From Parus major (taxonomy: Eukaryota; Chordata; Aves; Passeriformes; Paridae): a DNA stretch of 64,000 nt. This document shows, piece by piece, positions 37,901 through 49,800 of this stretch. How positions within the stretch are numbered: the stretch's first letter is position 1; every line of letters starts with the position of its first letter. The stretch spans positions 11,450,861 to 11,514,860 of the forward strand of contig NC_031769.1 in the NCBI RefSeq assembly GCF_001522545.3, written 5' to 3'. Position numbers and translations under genes: made by a program. Under the pieces are notes generated by a model that worked only from the letters and a program-made list of their open reading frames with translations, did no database searches and was not told the origin of the DNA.

Positions 37901-40373
37901 ACAAACATGCACTCATGTATCATGAAACGAGTGACTCATGCCCATGAAATGCCATAGAAAAGCAATTTAACTTCTTATAAAGTTGCATATGATCTGAACT
38001 TGTCATGTCTTATTCCTCTCTCCATGCCTTTTCACTTCCAGTGACTTTTCAGCAAAGGTTATCTTTCTTGACTTTCTCTTAAAAAACACTTTCCTGCTGT
38101 TTCCATCCTCAGTGCCTCTGAAAGAGCCACTTCTGCTACAATCTGCTTGAATCAGCTGCGTGATTAAGTTCGGGAAAAAGATGATATATACACCTGCTAT
38201 TTTCCATTTTTCCTAAGTGTGTTGTACTCAGTGATGCTTAACCATCCTCCCCTGCAGGCCTACAATGAAGTGTTTATCTTTGGTATGAACCGGGGCTGCT
38301 TAACACAGATCTAACTCGAGTTGTGACTTTACTGCTCTTCATCATCAGGAAACAAAAAATTTGGACTCTTCTGCTCAGCTTCTGAAAGAAAGTATTTTGG
38401 CCATAATTCCAGACAGGATAAATGCAATAGGCCAACAGTCTAACACATGTCTAATTTAGTGTCATTACAATTTCTGTCTGTTCAATGCCCTGTGAGTGTA
38501 GTAGTGCAGTGTGTGGGTCTGTAAGCAAACACAAAACTGTTCTGCTGAGTATGAGCAGAGGATGCTCTAGTTCAGGATCCATCCCATGACAGTTACCAGT
38601 TACAGGTACCCTGGACACGACATAAAAACCTGCAAACAGCTTGTGACACTCTTCCCAGGAGTGCTGAATTCTTGCAGCTTCAGGTCTTAACAATTACTGA
38701 TTTACCCCTTCTTTTTCTTTTTAATACTAAAATGCAAACTTCCTAGAAACATGGGATTTTGTATCAGCCTCATGTGGTCTGGAAAAGCAGTTTATTTTTT
38801 AAATGTGATACTTTACAGTAGTTTCATTTAAAGATCTCTAGTGCTTGTCTTGGTGGAGAAATAAAATTATATCCTATTAATATTCTTCACACTTATAATT
38901 CTAAAGCTCTTCAGCAATTTATCCATCATCTCTTTTGCATTATTAAGCACACTGTTCTACTGAAATGCTCCATGCATTTAACCATACTTACCATTCTCTT
39001 AGTGCTGTCTTCTAGTTACTCACACCTGACCATTACCAGTGATGAGTGCTAAGCAAATTATGATAAAGGGAAAAAAAAGGCAATAAAGGAAATTTATAAA
39101 TGTAGAAATTATGGGGAATACACTCATCTTCTAATGCCAATTACTGGTTAACCTATTTAAAAGTCAATATCAATTTATCACTACTGAATAAACTTCACCC
39201 ATATTAATAACAAGTAAGGATAGCTGCTTAGAGTATTTATTTTGATCAGATAGCCTGTTCATGTCCTGCCCAATCATTTTAAAGATTGCTTAAGCTAATG
39301 GATATTATTTTGTAATTGATCTAGGCTGGCAAAGAATATGGTGTCACTTTCCAAAATGACTGGTCGGTCTACCAGTAATTTTTGTATTGTTCAGTAACTT
39401 GATGACTCATGATTACCTGACACATAGTGTTTAGTGTTTTGTTACTTAATGTACCATGGGAATGAATTTGCTGAATAATTCCACAGATTCCTTTTAACAG
39501 TATTTTTCATAAGGGATTTAAACTATTCCAAAGCTTAACAGAGTTTTTTAAGTTTTCAGAATAACATGCATTTTACTGCTGGCATTTCCAGCCTCAAGGT
39601 GTGGCTAATATAACTATTTTGTCTTTCACAAGATGGGGCGTAGAGAAAAACCTGAGGAATGTTGTCAAGTTGTGTTTCACTGGCTGCTACAAGGTTTCTA
39701 TGCATGAGGCACGCCACTGACATCACTCACTCACAATGTATGGGCTGAAGTAATCAGACTAAGAAAATCTGGAGATAAAAGCAGGAAAGCAGCAGGGGGA
39801 CTACAGTGAGTGAAGCAAAACATATCAATCTGTGGAAGAAGCCTGACTGCTTCCAATTGTACTGTCATGATCTTCTGATTTATCCTCCAGGGTGGAAGTA
39901 CTGCAATTATACTGTACCAACAGGTACAGAAATGGAAGGAAAAATACATCTTGAGCATAGTTAAAGAATTGTCAGTTTTATACAAAATCTCCTTTGGTGC
40001 TTTCTTATACCTGGATTAAACCAAAATTCATCAGAATTGTTTTATATGGTTCACAAATGTTAAAAAACACCAAGTTTGTATAGACTTAAAAGCCTAAATG
40101 AATTTGGATGTACATGCACTTCTCTGGACTGAAATATTTGGAACACAACCACTAGCTGTAACTCAAAGGTTTGGTAGTGAATACAATAATAAATACTGTA
40201 GTGTTTAACACTGTAAATGTTTGATTATCACGTGTGTTAGCAAGCTGTGTATCAAGAATAATTCCAAGAAACAAATATAATTGCATAAATTTTGTGCCAC
40301 TGCCAGAGAAGCCATGCTCTCTGTGTTCTGAGTATCTAATAAATATTCTTTGTAAGCCTTCTCTGACCTAGGA
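34993..40373. other. AT-rich non-coding DNA
   Basis: No gene or transposon is recognised. The first 100 bp after the CR1 terminus keeps slightly higher GC content. The rest is background sequence. Confidence 0.55.
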
Positions 40374-40462
40374 AATTATTGCTATTTTACTAAGAAGATA
40401 TTAAAGTAGAAGCAAGCTAAGTGATTTGCATAAGTAATAATAGCATGTCAATGGTGAGGGTT
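40374..40462 (-). mobile_element. Likely MIR (CORE-SINE) relic
   Basis: The order of short phrases follows the reverse complement of a MIR element: ATTATTGCTATTTTAC (compare the ATTATCCCCATTTTAC class), then purine-rich sequence, then GCTAAGTGATTTGCATAAG (compare GTTAAGTGACTTGCCCAAG). It then has AGCATGTCAATGG (compare AGTCAGTGG). Divergence is high, as expected for an element older than the bird-mammal split. An alignment would be needed to be certain. Confidence 0.5.
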
Positions 40463-42232
40463 AGTAAAAAGGCACAAGGAATTCCAATGCTGTAAGTAGC
40501 AGTCAGAATCTTTTCCCAGGAAAATTGAAAAGAAAAAAATCCTGCCAAAATTAGTCTGTGATAATTTCTAGAGAGGACTGTAATTTCAGTCAAACCTATC
40601 AGTCTTTAGTCAAAATGTGGAAAAGCAATTTGAATGGACTTTTAGAAGAAATGAAAATTTATGTTTTGCTTAATCTTAAAAATCCATTCCATTGATTGAA
40701 TAAGAAAATATGGGAAAATTATCCATTCAAAACTAGAGTAAAGGAAGCCTTTTTGTTAAAAACACCAACTGCAAACATTTTTAAATTTGAAATGATTGAA
40801 ACTTCTAGCCAAAAGAATTACTTGGTTTCAATCCAGAATTTTTGAATACATCTATTTGTTCAAAAAATCATGGGGGATTCCCATGGCAATTTTCTGAGCA
40901 TTTCTATCTTTGAACAATTCATTACTTCAATTCAGTGCTTTTCCTATACAATTATCCAAATGATGTCTTTGTGCCTCCCAGTGAGGATATTTGAATTATA
41001 CCATTTTCAGTTTTTTTATGTGCCTGCTTCTGTGCACATTTGAAGACAAACCTCCATCAGCCCTTGGATCTTTGGTTAATTTTGCAACAAAGACATCCTG
41101 CAAGATTGGATGTCCCTCGCAAAATCCTCCTGCATATCATTTCTAATCATGCTGAATGTCCAGCTGCTGGTGAGTCTGACCTCATGGTACACACCAAGAC
41201 TACCCCATCATGCCAAGGAGGGATTGCAGTCGTCATTTCCACTGCTCCTTTCAGCTTTCAGCACCTTGCTTGTCTCCATCTAAAGCTTGATTCTCAGGGC
41301 CACAACAATAAAGACATGGTCTGTGATTACTCCTCAGATCTGTGAAGGCTCTCCAGCTCAGGACATCAGTCCTCAGGCCATGCAGATGGATCCAGGTTTC
41401 CCAGTGAATCAGGCAGTGGCAGTCAGCTTGAACCCACACACTTACCTGATTTATCTCTGGTGTCACCCTATCAGAATGAGCCACAGAGCTGGATGGTTTC
41501 CAGATTTTAAAGACAAAATCATTTTGGTTTTCCTGAGGCATTTTGCTTATTTTGGTCATGTGAGTAGAATCAGGTATGAAATACAGCTGGGGCTGAAGAT
41601 TTAAAGCGGGAAAGATGTGTCAGATTCTGATGCTTTTAAAAGGAATGCCATTGGATCTGAAACTGCTTCAAATAATAGCCAGAATAATGGATGCAGAAAT
41701 AAACTATGGTCCTTTCAAAAAAGAGGATCCATAAGAAACCAGTAGTGCAAAGAATGCCCCTGAGAAGAAAATCTTGCTGAAAATAGTCCTTGTTGCATCT
41801 AAGAATCTGTCATATTTTCTTTGGAACCCTTGTGCTGCCCTGAGTTGGACACACCAAGATATTTCTCAGAATGAGTTGTTTATAGCACAACTCGTATCTC
41901 TCAATGTAATGTAGTCAAAATAAAACCTTCCCAACAACCCTTTCAACTTCCACTGTCACCACCTGACAACGTGGCTTTTTGAAAGGGTTTTTGTTTTAGT
42001 AGCTGCTTCAGATGAAAGAAGCAGAGTCATATTAACAGATAAAACTCCTGTGATAAATCTCTATTGCCATTTGAGCAAGAAGGAGTGCTTTTCTTCCCAA
42101 GATTTTATTGATTGTTTGTGAACTCATTGATAAAACAGGCTGTGTGCCTTGCTGCAAAATGCTGCCAGATCTACATGCCGTCTGGTTTAACAATGAATCC
42201 AATATTAAATGTCCTATTTATGACAGGAGCCT
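40463..42232. other. AT-rich non-coding DNA
   Basis: A somewhat GC-richer stretch around 41040-41600 keeps frames of about 100 codons open on both strands (41040-41345, 41251-41559 minus, 41287-41604). None has a recognisable domain, and the overlaps on opposite strands argue against coding. Confidence 0.5.
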
Positions 42233-42304
42233 TATGAAAAGCCACGCTTTTAAAATAACAAATGGTACTTTGTACATCATTTTAGCGTGGAGATGTTGTT
42301 CATA
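42233..42304. other. Hairpin-forming segment, precursor-like
   Basis: Nested complementary arms can be read directly: TATGAA (42233-42238) with TTCATA (42299-42304), CCACGCT (42242-42248) with AGCGTGG (42284-42290), AAAAT (42252-42256) with ATTTT (42279-42283), and ACAAA (42258-42262) with TTTGT (42269-42273). The terminal loop is TGGTAC. The total is 72 nt with bulges and internal loops. The CACGC/GCGTG arms carry CpG, which is rare in this region. It could be a conserved structured RNA or chance, and folding energy was not computed. Confidence 0.25.
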
Positions 42305-43357
42305 GGAAACAAGAATTAAGAGTTGCAATGCTGTTTACTTTTTAAATCTAGCAAGTATATTTTGTAAATTCATTAGTGGGAAGTCAAAAAAGAAAATGAA
42401 ATTAAGCCTAAAATCATGGTGAAAAGGCAATCCAGGTTGCACTGTCCTGCCTCAAAGGAGAATTATTTATTCTTTTATCTGATAACAAAGAGGAATTAAA
42501 AATCTGAAGCGTCATTAAGATTCTAGCTGGAATTAATCAGTAGGATTCCAAACATTCCATGTATCAACTCGTACTAGCGAGGCTTAGCTATGTGCACTGG
42601 AGTACGGCTAATCTGGAAATATCAGCTAAATTCAGAGTTCCCCACAGTTGGGAGCAGGAAAGCACAGCGAATTGTGATCAGCATTTGTCCTCATGTTTGC
42701 TGTGAGTGATGGAGGCAAGTCAGCGTAAGCACACACTCGCAGATAATCACTTACCTGCCAGGGCTTTGGATGATGAAAAGACTTTCCCCTGTCTCCAGAG
42801 AGCACAATGCTTATTTCAGACGTTTCCTGGAAGACAAAGGGATAGAATAAGAGCCTTTAGATTACACTGGGATGACAGAGATCTGCTAATAAAAATGTAA
42901 AGGTCAAAAGGCTCCATCCTCCTCTGGTGTAAAACAGCAAAACTTCAGCTCTGACATCCACCTACAGCTGCTGAGGATCTTGATTATCAAGGTAGCGTCT
43001 GTGTCTTTTTTGCTTTGTTTGTCACACAGCACAAAGGCCATGCAGAAGCACAGTTAGGTTCCAGATAAAAATGTTTGTTGTTAACAAACCAAGTATAGAA
43101 TTCAAGGTATAATTAGTAGGCTGCTTTCTAGTAGTTTACAGAAAAAAAGAAAAAAAAAAGAACAAAACACCAACAACCCTCAAGCTCTAAAACAGCAGCA
43201 AGGATCCCTGCTTGGTTTACAGAACATTTGAAGGGTGCTAATAGATAAATCATAGCTCACATATTTGTCTTTCAGTAGTTTAGATCATCACCAATCTAAG
43301 GATGGGTACAAGAGGTACCTGAAGGTGGAGCTGAAATGTGAATGACATATTTAGAAG
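42305..43357. other. Non-coding DNA, repeat-free and complex
   Basis: No exon is recognised. The part around 42560-42620 has several CpG (ACTCGTACTAGCGAG, GAGTACGGC), more than the background, and could belong to a conserved non-coding block with the hairpin upstream. Confidence 0.35.
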
Positions 43358-43390
43358 AAATAAGATAGCATTCTTCTTGCTATCTTATTT
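43358..43390. repeat. Perfect 13-bp inverted repeat with 7-nt loop
   Basis: AAATAAGATAGCA at 43358-43370 pairs exactly with 43378-43390 around the loop TTCTTCT. Confidence 0.85.
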
Positions 43391-45325
43391 GATAGTTTTT
43401 GATGATTTGTTACATTTTTAAGCAAGTTAATCACACTACTTTCACTATGTACTTCCATGATTTAAATGGATACAAAACCTCCCTGTTTATGCTTTATTTA
43501 TTTATCAAATTATTGTAGTGGAGAGCACCATTAAAGAGAAAAGAAAACCAAAAATTAAAAAAAAAAATCCAACCAAACGTCACCAAAACTGTGGACTTTC
43601 AATATTTTTATGTGACATTTAAATGTATTTTATTAAATCCCAGCATGATCCTTTCTTGCTAAATGATCAGAATTAATTCTGGAATTGACAGAAAGTCAAT
43701 TGTTTTTGCTTAAACCTGTCTCCAGCTGAATTTATGTTGATTGGTACGTGACACAAGGACAAAAGGGTGATTTCCCCTTTGCTTTCATTTTGATGGGCTG
43801 GAACCCAAAACTTGCTTTATTATGGTTTTGCTAGTGTTGTTTCAAAGTGGGGTTTCTTTTAATGTATTATTATTTGAAGGATGTAACAAATTAAGTGTTC
43901 ATTAACTGCAGATGATTGAAGACCATTATTCCTACTTTCATTACAAGCATGTCTGATTAGTGCAGGGCTTTTTGTGTCGGCCTTCCTGCCACCATGTGCC
44001 TTCTCCAGCAGCCTGGAATTCAGGGACAGACTAAAATTGCTGATCGTATCAGTCCTGTGCTGCCATCCTCGCAGTGCCTCTGTTTGACAGTAGCCAGTTG
44101 CCATGGAAATAATTGTGGTGTCACAAATTCAGTGTTATGATTTCAATAGACGATCATGTAAAGTGGAAGAAAAGGTTTGCAAGTGTAGCTAACACAAATA
44201 GCAATGGAAAAAATAAAAACATATCCAAGAGGACAACACCATCTGCTAACTGTCTGTAAGGTTTTTCTGAGTAGTCCTTCAGGTAGATTTTTCAGGTCAG
44301 ATCCCTTTTCTTCAGTATTTCTGTTGATGGGAACTCCTTGCTCTCTGCCACATTTTCTATTTAATCTGTGGGCAGTCAGATATTCAGTGAAGTGACAGCA
44401 GCATTCCACAACAGCAGGTATCTAGGGCTAGACCAAGTGCACCAGACAGCACCTCATTTGTATTCTGCCCCACTTATGGCTGAGACTCTGCCTTCATGAG
44501 GCACTGGTCCACAGCCATGGCGCTTCTGTCAATCAACACATGCTAAAACGTCATGGAGGAAGGTGACAAAGGTGTTTTTCTGCCAGCCACTGCACCTGGC
44601 ACTACTTGTTGGATCAGAGACATCTCATCTCTTTGTCTCTTTGTCCTTTTTTGTTAGATTTGTTGGAACACTTTTCATTTGAGCTATATTCATGGATAAG
44701 CACTCCATGGACATTGGTTGTTGTGTGTGAAAAACTTCTCATCTACAAAGAGAAACAGAACACCTGTTAATGTATTTATGACAATATCAATGTTCTGAAT
44801 TAGACTTTATCTATGTTTAAGGTTTCTTACCCAACTTGTACTGGGTATTAAGTTTCTTGAGGGCATTTTCTGAGATTTAGCTCTTTAACTGTGGTAGCAC
44901 AACCAGAAGTCCCAGTTTATTTGGGGAAGAGTACTAGAATTTATATATCTGTTTCAAAAACTGAAAATGTATTTTTGGCCGAGATTTTTGTTTGGATTTT
45001 GTTTTGTTTTTCCCTTGTTTTCACCCTTTGAGATGTTGAATAAATAATTACTGTAAAGTTTTAATATATATATAAATTTCAGCACATTTCTGGGCTCAAC
45101 ATACTGCTGTTGCACTTGCCTGGTTGCAGTCAGGGGTATCCCAATTTCCTGATGATGACTATTTCCTTCCTGAGCCTGTCCCAATGGAATATTTGGACTT
45201 CAGTAAAAGCCGTAAACTTGTATGAGGCATAAAGGCATAAAATATATAGTATTTACAGTAGACACATTATAGATTACTGCTCAGGAAGTCTGTTAAGGGA
45301 TATGAAATAGGTCTCCCCACTCTTT
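43391..45325. other. AT-rich non-coding DNA
   Basis: No exon or transposon is recognised. There is an A11 run near 43558-43568. Open frames of up to 88 codons (for example 44143-44409 minus) show no domain. Confidence 0.55.
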
Positions 45326-45400
45326 ATTTAATCATCTGCAGAATGAGGGTATTGATATCTCCCCCTCTCACAGGCATTTTGTGAGGGTAGGTACATTCAT
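45326..45400 (+). mobile_element. Likely MIR (CORE-SINE) 3' relic
   Basis: The phrases TCATCTGCAGAATGAGGGTA, CCTCTCACAGG and TTTTGTGAGGGTAGGTACATTCA follow, in order and spacing, the MIR 3' half. That half reads TCATCTGTAAAATGGGG, then CTACCTCACAGGG, then TTGTGAGGATTAAATGA. Older phrases further 5' are not identifiable. Confidence 0.55.
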
Positions 45401-46818
45401 GGCTACAAGACACTCACTCTGGTGTCCTGGGAAAGCAGAGGAACCAGATAGTATTCAGAGGGTGTGGAAATTCTTTTAGTTTTACTAAACTAATTAATTC
45501 CTGGTATAGTGCCATTGACTCTAGAGCAGCAAATGTTGTCATTGAATTTTAACAGTTTCAAAACAAGGTTTTGAGGGTTTCTCTTGTGCTGCCCACAGTA
45601 CCTCAAACCTATGGGTTAAATTGTATTTGAAACATGTCCAGGGTGTCCTCAGCAAATAGCAGCACACTGTTTTCTGCACATTTGGGCCAGAGCTGTTCTC
45701 TCCTGCTTTGTGGATCTTTTGAAATAATCAACTTTCTCCTTGGGAGAATTTGCATGCAAGAATTAGTTTTCTCATGCATGGAGAGTGTTTTTCATTTCTG
45801 AGGGAAATTCAAGGAAAGAATGAGAAATGTTTTGATTTATGCAATGCTGTGAATGTTTTTGGAATTAATTTTTAAATCTAGCTACAACCAGCTTACACTG
45901 ATATAATTTGTTCTAGACCTTGTCTACACAGAAGTGTTAAACTAGTTTCAAAAAAAGGTGAGTAAATAACATTAGGATTCTAATCCCAGAACTAATCTTG
46001 GGCATAATCACAAGAAAACTGATAAGGGATACATAAAGATTTACAGAGTAGTAGCACAAGCAATGTAAACAAAACTGGGGCATGGTTGTGTGTAGAAAAT
46101 TGTCCTTGTCAGAACCACTAGATATTGGGGGGTTTTATGGCACTAAAAGTGTGGTTGTCAAAGGTAAGTGTTGCTACAATAGCTGGGCTATAATTCAAAA
46201 CAAGATTTAGGAGTGCTTTTCAGGACAGAAATAGCTGAAAATTAGGACCCTAGCTCTGTAAATCACATTTTCAAGGCACAGGTAGGTCTCTATCTTGCAT
46301 GGAAAAAAAGCTAAATTCTTACCAGCAGGAAGCCCAAACACCACACACTGATTTAGAAAATGATAAACAAAATTCTGTTGAAAAGTAAACAGCTGAAACT
46401 CAAAGGAAGAGATGAAAAAAGAGTGAACTCCTGATTGGCACTAATTGGACAAGGGAAATATTTCAGGGCAACTGGTAGGATTTGGAGAAATAGTCTGAAT
46501 TCTGGTGAATTGCTGTCCTGAACTTCAGGTTATAAATGACATATTAGCTGTCTGATCAGTTCAATAAATATCTATTCCCTGATGCTCCTCAGATATTTTA
46601 TATAGTCCTGCATGACATTTTGAAAATAAAATTATCAATATATAAAAAAATCAGTGAAATTTTGTTAAATGGATTAAAACTTACTCAGTTTGGCAAGTGA
46701 CAGTTTGCCAAAACAACAGCCTTTGTAAGGAGGAGAGAAGCTTTTGATTAGCTATTTTTAAATTTTGATCTTCTCTCTGCTTCTTTGTGTATCTCTCACC
46801 ATTTTTTCAGTGGAAAGC
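45401..46818. other. AT-rich non-coding DNA
   Basis: No exon. The string CCTTGTCTACACAGAAGTGT near 45918-45937 followed by TTAAACTAGTTT recalls an old amniote repeat but is too short to name. Confidence 0.45.
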
Positions 46819-46834
46819 TTTTTTTTTTTTTTTT
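46819..46834. repeat. Poly(T) run, 16 nt
   Basis: Uninterrupted T16. A second pyrimidine-rich tract (CTTTCCTTCTTTCTTTC type) lies nearby at about 46960-46988. No adjacent retroposon body is recognised. Confidence 0.85.
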
Positions 46835-49800
46835 GGGCAGGAATTTTGATTGCTGATGTTCAGAAAAGAAGGGGGAAATATTATTACAATAAAAATCCAT
46901 GTAAGTATAAAAAGTATCCAAGCTTTGAAGCTAGAAGTCTTTTATGCATATAGTTTTCTCTTTCCTTCTTTCTTTCTTTTTTCCTTCGTACTCATGAATT
47001 TGAAATTTCAGGCTCTTGGTCTATTTCCGGAAAGAAAGGAAAAACATTAAATCCTGAAGATTTTGCAATATGGAAAAATCATTTGCCATCCAGCTCTAAT
47101 TAAAAACTTTCTCTAATTAAATCTTACTTAATTGACAAATCTCAAAAGAAAATAATAATGAATCATGATGCTATGGAGCTAGTCCCAATGCAATCTGTTC
47201 CTGACCAAATGCTATACAGCATTCATATCTGTAGTGTTGAGAACAGTCACTGCTAGTAAAATGTGCAGATGACATATATGGGTGATATAGTAAATACTGA
47301 GAATGATTAATTTCTGTGACCTACTTGAGCAGTTATTTTAATTTGAAACACATGAAAAGGCACACCTTTAGGAAAGAAGTAGGTAGGCTGTGGGGCAGGA
47401 CTTGAATTGCTGAAATACTCAAAGCAGATGTGGTAGCAAAGCAGCTTAACACGAGCTCTGTGTGATGCTGCAGCCAACAGGGCAAAACAGCTTTGGTGTG
47501 TGCATAAAAACAGAATACCAAACAGACATGTGATGTCCTTATTCCCCTGCAGAAATATTGCAAGGCAGTGGCTGGGCCTTGTGTCCACACTGCAAGAAAA
47601 AATCTTGTCAAACTATGTGATTGGGAGAGAAGCCATGAAGATGCCACTAGTTCAGAAAACCTTATTGATTAATGAAAGGCTGAGGTGTTTGAGGAGCTTC
47701 GTCTGTCCAAGAGCTGCTAAGTTGAGTATTGATGTAACTACAAATCAAAGGATACCAGGCTGTATCAGGTTCTTAGTCCAGCAGAAATGGGTGTGATCAG
47801 ATTTCACTTTTGGAAGCTGAAGTCAAAAAAGTCTGGGGTAGGGAAAAGAATATTAACACAATGTAAGAACAGCACTGCTATTTTTTGGAGTGTAGTGGCT
47901 TCTCTAGCTTTTGAAGTCCTTTACCAAGTCCAAGTGTTTGCTAAATGCATGCCTAGCTGCAGAGAGATTCACACCAGTGTTAATGGGATACCTAAGCAGT
48001 TTTAAAATGTGGTTTCAAAACACAACAGAACTACCATAGGATGTCTGTGCCCCAGCCAGGATGGAATCCATCAGGGGCCTTCCCCTGCCTCTTTTTTCCC
48101 TGATTTTTTTCTCCCTCTTTTGTGTCATCAGTACTGATTGTTTGGTTGCAGGATGAGGCAGATAAGCTTGCTGATCTATCTGTTTAGATGCCATTCATTA
48201 TCTGTCTAAAAACAACAAAAAACAACCCTAGTGACTGGAATGGCATGTTCAGAGCAGCAAGAAATCTGCGACCATATGTACATACACAGGCCCTTCTAAA
48301 CTTGCTCCTTGATCAAACAGCTGAAAGAAAGTTGCTGGCTGATTTTGTCCCCACCACCTCAAACAAAATGGAAAAGTTCACAGTCTGTGTCTCACTTAGG
48401 CACTAAAAGAACAGGGCAACACAGTCCAGACAGCAGCTATAAGAGGATTTACTATTTTCCATTAGGCAATGTGGTGCCCAGAGAGCAACTGGACCATGAA
48501 GAGACCTGCATCCCAGAATAGTTCCTTGCTAGAGCTTTCTACCATCTCTAGACAAGGTCTTTTTTTTTTTCTTTTTCTAAAATGCAGCAATTTGTCTTTA
48601 TATATTGTATTGCTGAGGGCAGGGAGAAGAGAGAGGTCTTGCTACTTTCCTGACCTAAGAAAAGATGATATAGGCTCTGCTAAACAAGCACTTACAGAGT
48701 CAGCCAAGCCAAAGTGCCTGCACCTCAGGCACAAAAGTAAACCTTTAGCTCAGTAGGAAAAGTTTGTGCCAGAAAATTTAAATTGAGATGATATTTATAT
48801 AGGTGTTTGGGTTTTGGTTTTTCTTTTGTAGATCTCTCTTAGAAGTCTAGGACAAAAAAAATGATAGCAATGATACAATTTTGAATTTTACACTAAATTA
48901 GAGAGATCTAAACCAGTGTGCTGATTTTGAATGCCTATGTACTGTAGCCATGACAGATTAGGATGGAGATGTGGAATCTGTCATTTCTAGCACAAGAGCT
49001 GGGGGTATCAGGTGAACAGGCAGGTGGCAGGTTAAAAGCAGAGATGGTGGCCAAAGGTTGACATGGGGTCAGATAGACACATCTGTGTAATAAAAATCCT
49101 GAGAAGTTAATTTAATACTACAAAATCATTTCTGGTTCAGGAAGCCCCTAAGCAGCAAACTGCTGGATGTTAGAGGAATACTAACATATTCCCAAGACAT
49201 ACTCTGGGAAAACCATATGTTCACCTCATTCCTATGCTCTTTTTTAGGCATCCCCTACTACTCACTGCCAGAAACAGAACACTGATCTTGGTGAAACTTC
49301 ACTCTGACTCACTCAAGCTCTGGTAAAAACTATTCCCTGATGGCAGGAATTTATCATTTGAGAAGGAGGTTCTTGATATCAGACTATCATTTCTGACTAT
49401 CATCTTTAATTTGACATTCCTTCACAGTTGGTTTGCAACCAGCCACAGATGTTCAAAATCCTCACATTCTACTACACATTCCTTGCAACTATTGAATTTA
49501 AAAAGCTTCCAAAATTACACATGGAATTTAATACAAGAATTTTCTTCCCAAAGGAGTGGCTCTAAGTTGTTGGCTAGATTTTCCTAGACCTTGTTATGCC
49601 CTGCAGTTTGCTTTATGAGTTCAGCACGCTTATCACATGACAGTATTGCACAACTGAACTGGAAAGAGAAAAATACTGGCTCATTCATGTGGTCTGGAAT
49701 TAAATCCATCAATGTTATTCAAAGTGATAAGTAGAGCTTACATGTACAGTAAATCTGCCAGCACAGCATGATAAATTATGCTTTCCTCTCTGTCAAAAGA

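Noticed and set aside
41040..41604. Overlapping frames of about 100 codons on both strands
   Set aside because: No domain recognised. Simultaneous openness on both strands fits a local rise in GC content better than a gene.
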